This document shows, one piece after another, positions 60,601 to 64,000 of a stretch of 64,000 nt of DNA (its first letter is position 1; every line of letters begins with the position of its first letter). Under the pieces are notes generated by a model. That model saw only the letters and a program-made list of their open reading frames with translations, searched no databases and was not told the DNA's origin. The stretch lies in contig BDSL01000047.1 in assembly GCA_003116995.1 (NCBI GenBank), positions 248,001 to 312,000 of the forward strand, given 5' to 3'. Origin of the DNA: Yamagishiella unicocca. Lineage: Eukaryota > Chlorophyta > Chlorophyceae > Chlamydomonadales > Volvocaceae. Position numbers and translations under genes: made by a program.

Positions 60601-63600
60601 GCTGCAGCAGTAACAGAAGCTGCAGCATCAGTAGCAGCTGCAGAAGTAGGAGCTCTACAGTAGCAGCTGCAGCAATAGCAGCAATAGCAGCAATAGCAGC
60701 AGTAGCAACAGTAGCAACAGTAGCAGCAGTAGCAACAGCAGCAGTAGCAGCAGAAGCAGCAGCATCGCTGCGATAGCAACGCTGCCGGAGGGCAACGGCA
60801 AGAGCTCCTGAGAGACCTCATTGCATCACGTCGCCGCGGCGGCTGTGGCAGTGGGGCTCTCAGAAGGCAGCAGCTGCAGCACCGGCACGAGCAGCAGCAG
60901 CAGCAACATCTGCACAGGAGCAGCAGCAGCGGAGGCCATGTTTCCACCCATGGTCTGGAAAGGATCTGGGCGGGGGCTGTGTGCAACTGCGAAGGAATCG
61001 TGGGAGACATGGTGGCAGCGAGCCGTTCTGCTCCTCCCGCTACCGCCGCCGCCACCGCCACCGAAACCAAAATCGCCACCGAAACCGAAACCGTCGCAGA
61101 ACCCACGAGAAACCCTCTTCCTCCCCCTCCGCCGCCGCGCATCCGCCCCCGGGCCCCCATCCCCCTGCCCCCATCCCCCGGCCCCCACCCCCGTTACAAC
61201 CCCGCCGTCGCCGTCTCCCGCCCTCGCGCCCTCCCACTCCGCGGACGCGCCTCGTCTCCTCCCTCCCCCTTTCCTCTACTCGCTCCTCCATGTCACGTAA
61301 CTGGGTCTTTATGCCACATCCCCTTTATTACTACTACACACCAGCTGTCCCTCAACGACCTGCAGCAAGGGATTTAAGGAACCATCTCACCCCAACCTCG
61401 TTCTTCTCGCAAACCCCGCCTGTCCTCGGACGCGCACAGGCGTGGACCCCAAGTCCATCGTGTGCGAGTTCTTCCGCCACAACCAGTGCACCAAGGGCAA
61501 GAACTGCAAGTTCAGTCACGACTTGGCGGTGGAGCGACGGGGGCCCAAGATCTCACTGTTCGCGGATCAGCGGGAGATTGGCAAGGGCGAGGGCGAGGGG
61601 GAGAAGGAGGTGGGCAGGGCGGGGGAGGGATCGGGGGAGGGGGCTGCGAGGGAGGGGCTGGGGAGGGGGGCTCACAGCGGCGCCGGCGGCAATTCAAATG
61701 TCGCTCCTTGCACGCCGGTGGGGATTGAGTGGAGTTCTGTCAGTTTTTGGTGGGCTCGACGGCATTGTTGTTGGTCCTTCTTGTTTCGTTAGCAGCACCT
61801 GCCGTGTGTCACGGCCTCCACGGTCTCCGTGTGCCTTCGCTGCCCTCAACCCCAACCCCCCCCACCGCCGGGTTTCCCTGCCCCCCCCCCCGCTGCGCCG
61901 CTCCCCTCAGGGCATGGAGGACTGGGACCAGGCCACCCTGGAGGCCGCCATCCGTCAGAAGCACGCCAACGAGAACAAGCCCACGGAGATCCCCTGCAAG
62001 TTCTTCCTGGAGGCGGTGGAGAGGAAGCTGTACGGATGGTGAGCGGCCGAGCACTGTGTGTACCCGGGGGGGTTACAATATTAGAACCGGTAACACGACG
62101 GTGGGCCGCCGCCACACCCAACCCAACCCAACCCAACCCAACCCACGCTCTGGACACTCACCGGCCATTCGCCGCCGCCCCGCTCACTCATCCGTGATCC
62201 TATGCCCTCCGCCTGTGTGCGCCACCCCGTCTCCTGTGTGTGCACCACCGCTTTTTAGTGCCGACCCACGGCCGACCCCCATGGCCGATCCTCTCATGCT
62301 CCCCTTCCGCCTGCACCTCCAGCATGCATCTCGAAACGTCTTTCCTAAACGGTTTTCCTCGCATCCACGGGTCTTCCTCGAAACCTCCCTCCAAACCTCC
62401 CTCCTCCGCCTCCTCCGCCCTCCGCCTCCTCCGCCTGCTTCTGGAAGGTTCTGGAAGTGCCCCAACGGCGACGAGTGCAAGTACCGACACGCTCTGCCCG
62501 CGGGCTACGTGCTGAAGAGCCAGATGAAGGAGCTGCTGGAGGAGGTGTGGCAGGGGGGGGCTGTAGAAACCGTTGCCGCGGCCGGACAGTGTAGTCGGCG
62601 CAAGTTGGTGCGGCCGAGGTCGGGGGGGCCCGGGAGAGGAAGTGACACAGGGGTCTGTGGGTCGGCTCTGAAGGGGTCAAGCAAAAGCGAAGGGCAGGAA
62701 GCAGCCGGCGACTAGTTTTCGGACATGCGTTTGGATGTGTGCATGCCGGAGGGCTTGGGTTGGTTATCGCGTTACCTTTGGATGTCGTCCCTGGAGGGGA
62801 TTTTGGGGGGGGGTCGCGATAAGACCCGTTTACATGACATTAAGGAGGCGGAGGGTGAACGGTTGTCTTGTTGCCGGATGCCTTGTTGCCGGATGCCTTG
62901 TTGCCGGATGCCTTGTTGCCGGATGTCTTGTTGCCGGTTGTCGCCTTCAGCTGGTGCGGCGGCGCAGCGCCAGCACTTCCCCCTGATCGCTCTCGGAAGG
63001 TGTCCGCTGGCTGGCAAGCGGATGCGGGCGCTCGGCAATTAAATCTGGATCTGCATCTGTAGATGGACCTGGATCTGCGACTGCGGGGCGGAGCTCACTG
63101 CGACTGCCGTACACTGTCGCCGTGCTGCTGCCGTACCGTGCCCCACAGGAGGCTCGAAACGTGAAGGACATTGCTGAGGCCATCGAGGAGGAGCGAGCCA
63201 AGGTGGTGGCTCGGACGCCGGTGACGGAGCAGGTGGGTGCGCGACTGCTGCGGGGCCCCCATTGCTGCGGGCCCGACCCACGGTTCGCCGCTGACCCCCT
63301 TCCATTACACGGCAGCTAGCACACAGCCGGACACAGGCCTCATCGGATACAGGCCTCATTGTTTTGTGAGCTCGTTACTCAGCTCAGGACGGTTGGCTTG
63401 TCCACAGAGCTACAGAGCTGAGCTGCAGCTCGGGGATGCCTCGTGGGCGATACCCTTCGGTGCGCTTGTGTTTTCCCCACTGGCGCTTCTTAGCCCCCCC
63501 TCCAACCCCCCTCCAACCCCCCTCCAACCCCCTCCAACCCCCCTCCAACCCCCCTCCAACCCCCTCCAACCCCCTCCAACCCCCCTCCAACCCGCCGCCG

Positions 63601-63733
63601 CCCCCCCCTCGCCCCGCAGACTTTCCGGGTGTGGCACAAGGTCAAGAGCGAGGCCAAGGCAGCCAAGCGCGCTGCGGACGAGGAGGAGCGGCGCCGCAAG
63701 GGCGTGCTCAACGGCCGGGAGATCTTCATGCAG
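57689..63733 (+). CDS. ZC3H15/DFRP1 homologue (DRG1-binding CCCH protein), 3' end outside window
   Basis: DFRP1 binds and stabilises the translation-linked GTPase DRG1 in the cytoplasm. Nine exons seen: 57689-57745, 57840-57898, 57971-58031, 58103-58160, 61440-61609, 61911-62038, 62448-62544, 63149-63232 and 63620-63733; phases agree (276 codons so far). Starts MPPKKGPPVDKAKVAAKQK, then AEDKTFGLKNKNKSAKVQK, typical of the family. First zinc finger CX7CX5CX3H (CEFFRHNQCTKGKNCKFSH), then SLFADQRE. Second finger CX17CX5CX3H ends CPNGDECKYRH, and after it comes the DFRP region with TFRVWHKVKSEAKAAKRAAD and GREIFMQ. The last visible exon uses a GC donor (cag|gcaagc); the acidic C-terminus expected next is not seen before 64000. 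Intron 4 is 3.3 kb and full of repeats. Confidence 0.9.
60010..60165 (+). repeat. Minisatellite of gcccgggtgctggtg type, ZC3H15-like intron 4
   Basis: Several imperfect copies of a 15-25-bp unit with tgcccgggt and ggtg. Confidence 0.8.
60448..60780 (+). repeat. CAG/TAG triplet-rich array, ZC3H15-like intron 4
   Basis: Runs of gcagcagtagcagctgcag with longer-period structure. The right half shifts to agcaatagcagcaatagcag. On the minus strand it gives poly-Leu, and on the plus strand Ala/Ser/Gln runs, which explains the long ORFs here. Confidence 0.9.
62072..62103 (-). repeat. Intron module, family C, reverse, donor half of ZC3H15-like intron 6
   Basis: On the minus strand: cgtgttaccggttctaatat then tgtaac and a C run; 33 bp after the exon 6 donor. 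Confidence 0.7.
62322..62395 (+). repeat. Intron module, family A, forward, acceptor half of ZC3H15-like intron 6
   Basis: gcatgcatctcgaaacgtct, ttcctaaacggttttcctcg, catccacgggtcttcctcga, aacc. The best-preserved forward copy in the window. Confidence 0.8.
62866..62942 (+). repeat. 15-bp tandem repeat in ZC3H15-like intron 7
   Basis: Five copies of ttgttgccggatgcc with small changes. Confidence 0.9.
63495..63600 (+). repeat. ccccctccaa tandem array in ZC3H15-like intron 8
   Basis: About ten copies of a 9-10-bp C-rich unit directly before the exon 9 acceptor at 63619, forming its pyrimidine tract. Confidence 0.9.
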
Positions 63734-64000
63734 GCAAGCAGGGCGGACGGGGGCCCAAGCAGGGTGGACGGGGGCCCGGACCGAGGCATGGCGCTGCCAG
63801 CGGGCGGTCAGCGACCCCTCCCCCGGCCTGGCCTTCGGGCTCCCATCCACCCTCCCTGGACCGCCAACGAACCCTCGTCCCACCCGAACCCTAATGCGCC
63901 CGGGCCCCCCTCCTTTGCTGTCATCGGTTTTACTTATTACTTAAAACTTTACTTTGCCATTCGTGTTGCTTGAGTGTATTCCATATTTTGCTGTTTTGCT

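Noticed and set aside
59780..60628. Minus-strand ORF with a poly-Leu start
   Set aside because: Produced by reading the CAG/TAG array backwards inside an intron of the ZC3H15-like gene.

Overview
Organism and overall character. The window looks like nuclear DNA of a chlamydomonadalean (volvocine-type) green alga. It is GC-rich. Its genes have many short introns with GTG/GTGCGT-type donors and C-rich acceptor tracts, and Gly/Ala/Gln homopolymers are frequent. It encodes a plastid tocopherol cyclase plus ordinary eukaryotic nuclear factors. No tRNA, rRNA, CRISPR array or prokaryotic operon was seen.

Transposon block (1-21,100). Two copies of one Ty3/gypsy chromovirus lie head to head as a long palindrome with a 19-bp spacer (2267-2285). 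The left copy (minus strand, cut by the window start) is clean in gag but has a 262-bp deletion in pol. The right copy (plus strand) was hit twice. A 5'-truncated LINE (3292-3967, 8-bp target duplication) sits in gag. An 11.77-kb Helitron2/Helentron-type rolling-circle element (6601-18367) splits pol between reverse transcriptase and RNase H/integrase/chromodomain. The Helentron shows asymmetric 13-bp terminal inverted repeats, a 3' hairpin and insertion inside a T run without target duplication. Its eight-exon Rep-helicase gene (about 2,557 aa) reads open throughout, with every intron in phase 0.

Gene-bearing block (23,556-64,000). In order: a SMYD-type SET-domain gene with apparent frameshifts (+); an AIRIM/C1orf109-like protein (-); a small roadblock/LAMTOR5-like protein (-) whose third intron holds a 22-bp satellite of about 43 copies; an Air1/2-ZCCHC7-like zinc-knuckle protein (+), divergent from the previous gene over 265 bp; tocopherol cyclase VTE1 (+, 10 exons, 442 aa); a METTL24/Methyltransf_22-like secretory-pathway methyltransferase (+); an unidentified Ser/Gly/acid-rich probable nuclear protein (-); an unidentified probable plastid membrane protein (-, 201 aa); and, divergent from it, a ZC3H15/DFRP1 homologue (+) running off the window end. 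Most exon models were checked for splice sites and phase by hand. Exceptions are stated.

Most notable signals. (1) An apparently intact autonomous Helentron. (2) Four families of short, C-tract-ended modules scattered through the introns of at least five genes. Their orientation follows intron position: reverse copies in donor halves, forward copies in acceptor halves. (3) The gypsy palindrome, with an in-frame LINE insertion and an in-frame UAG between gag and pol conserved in both copies. (4) A satellite array confined to one intron.
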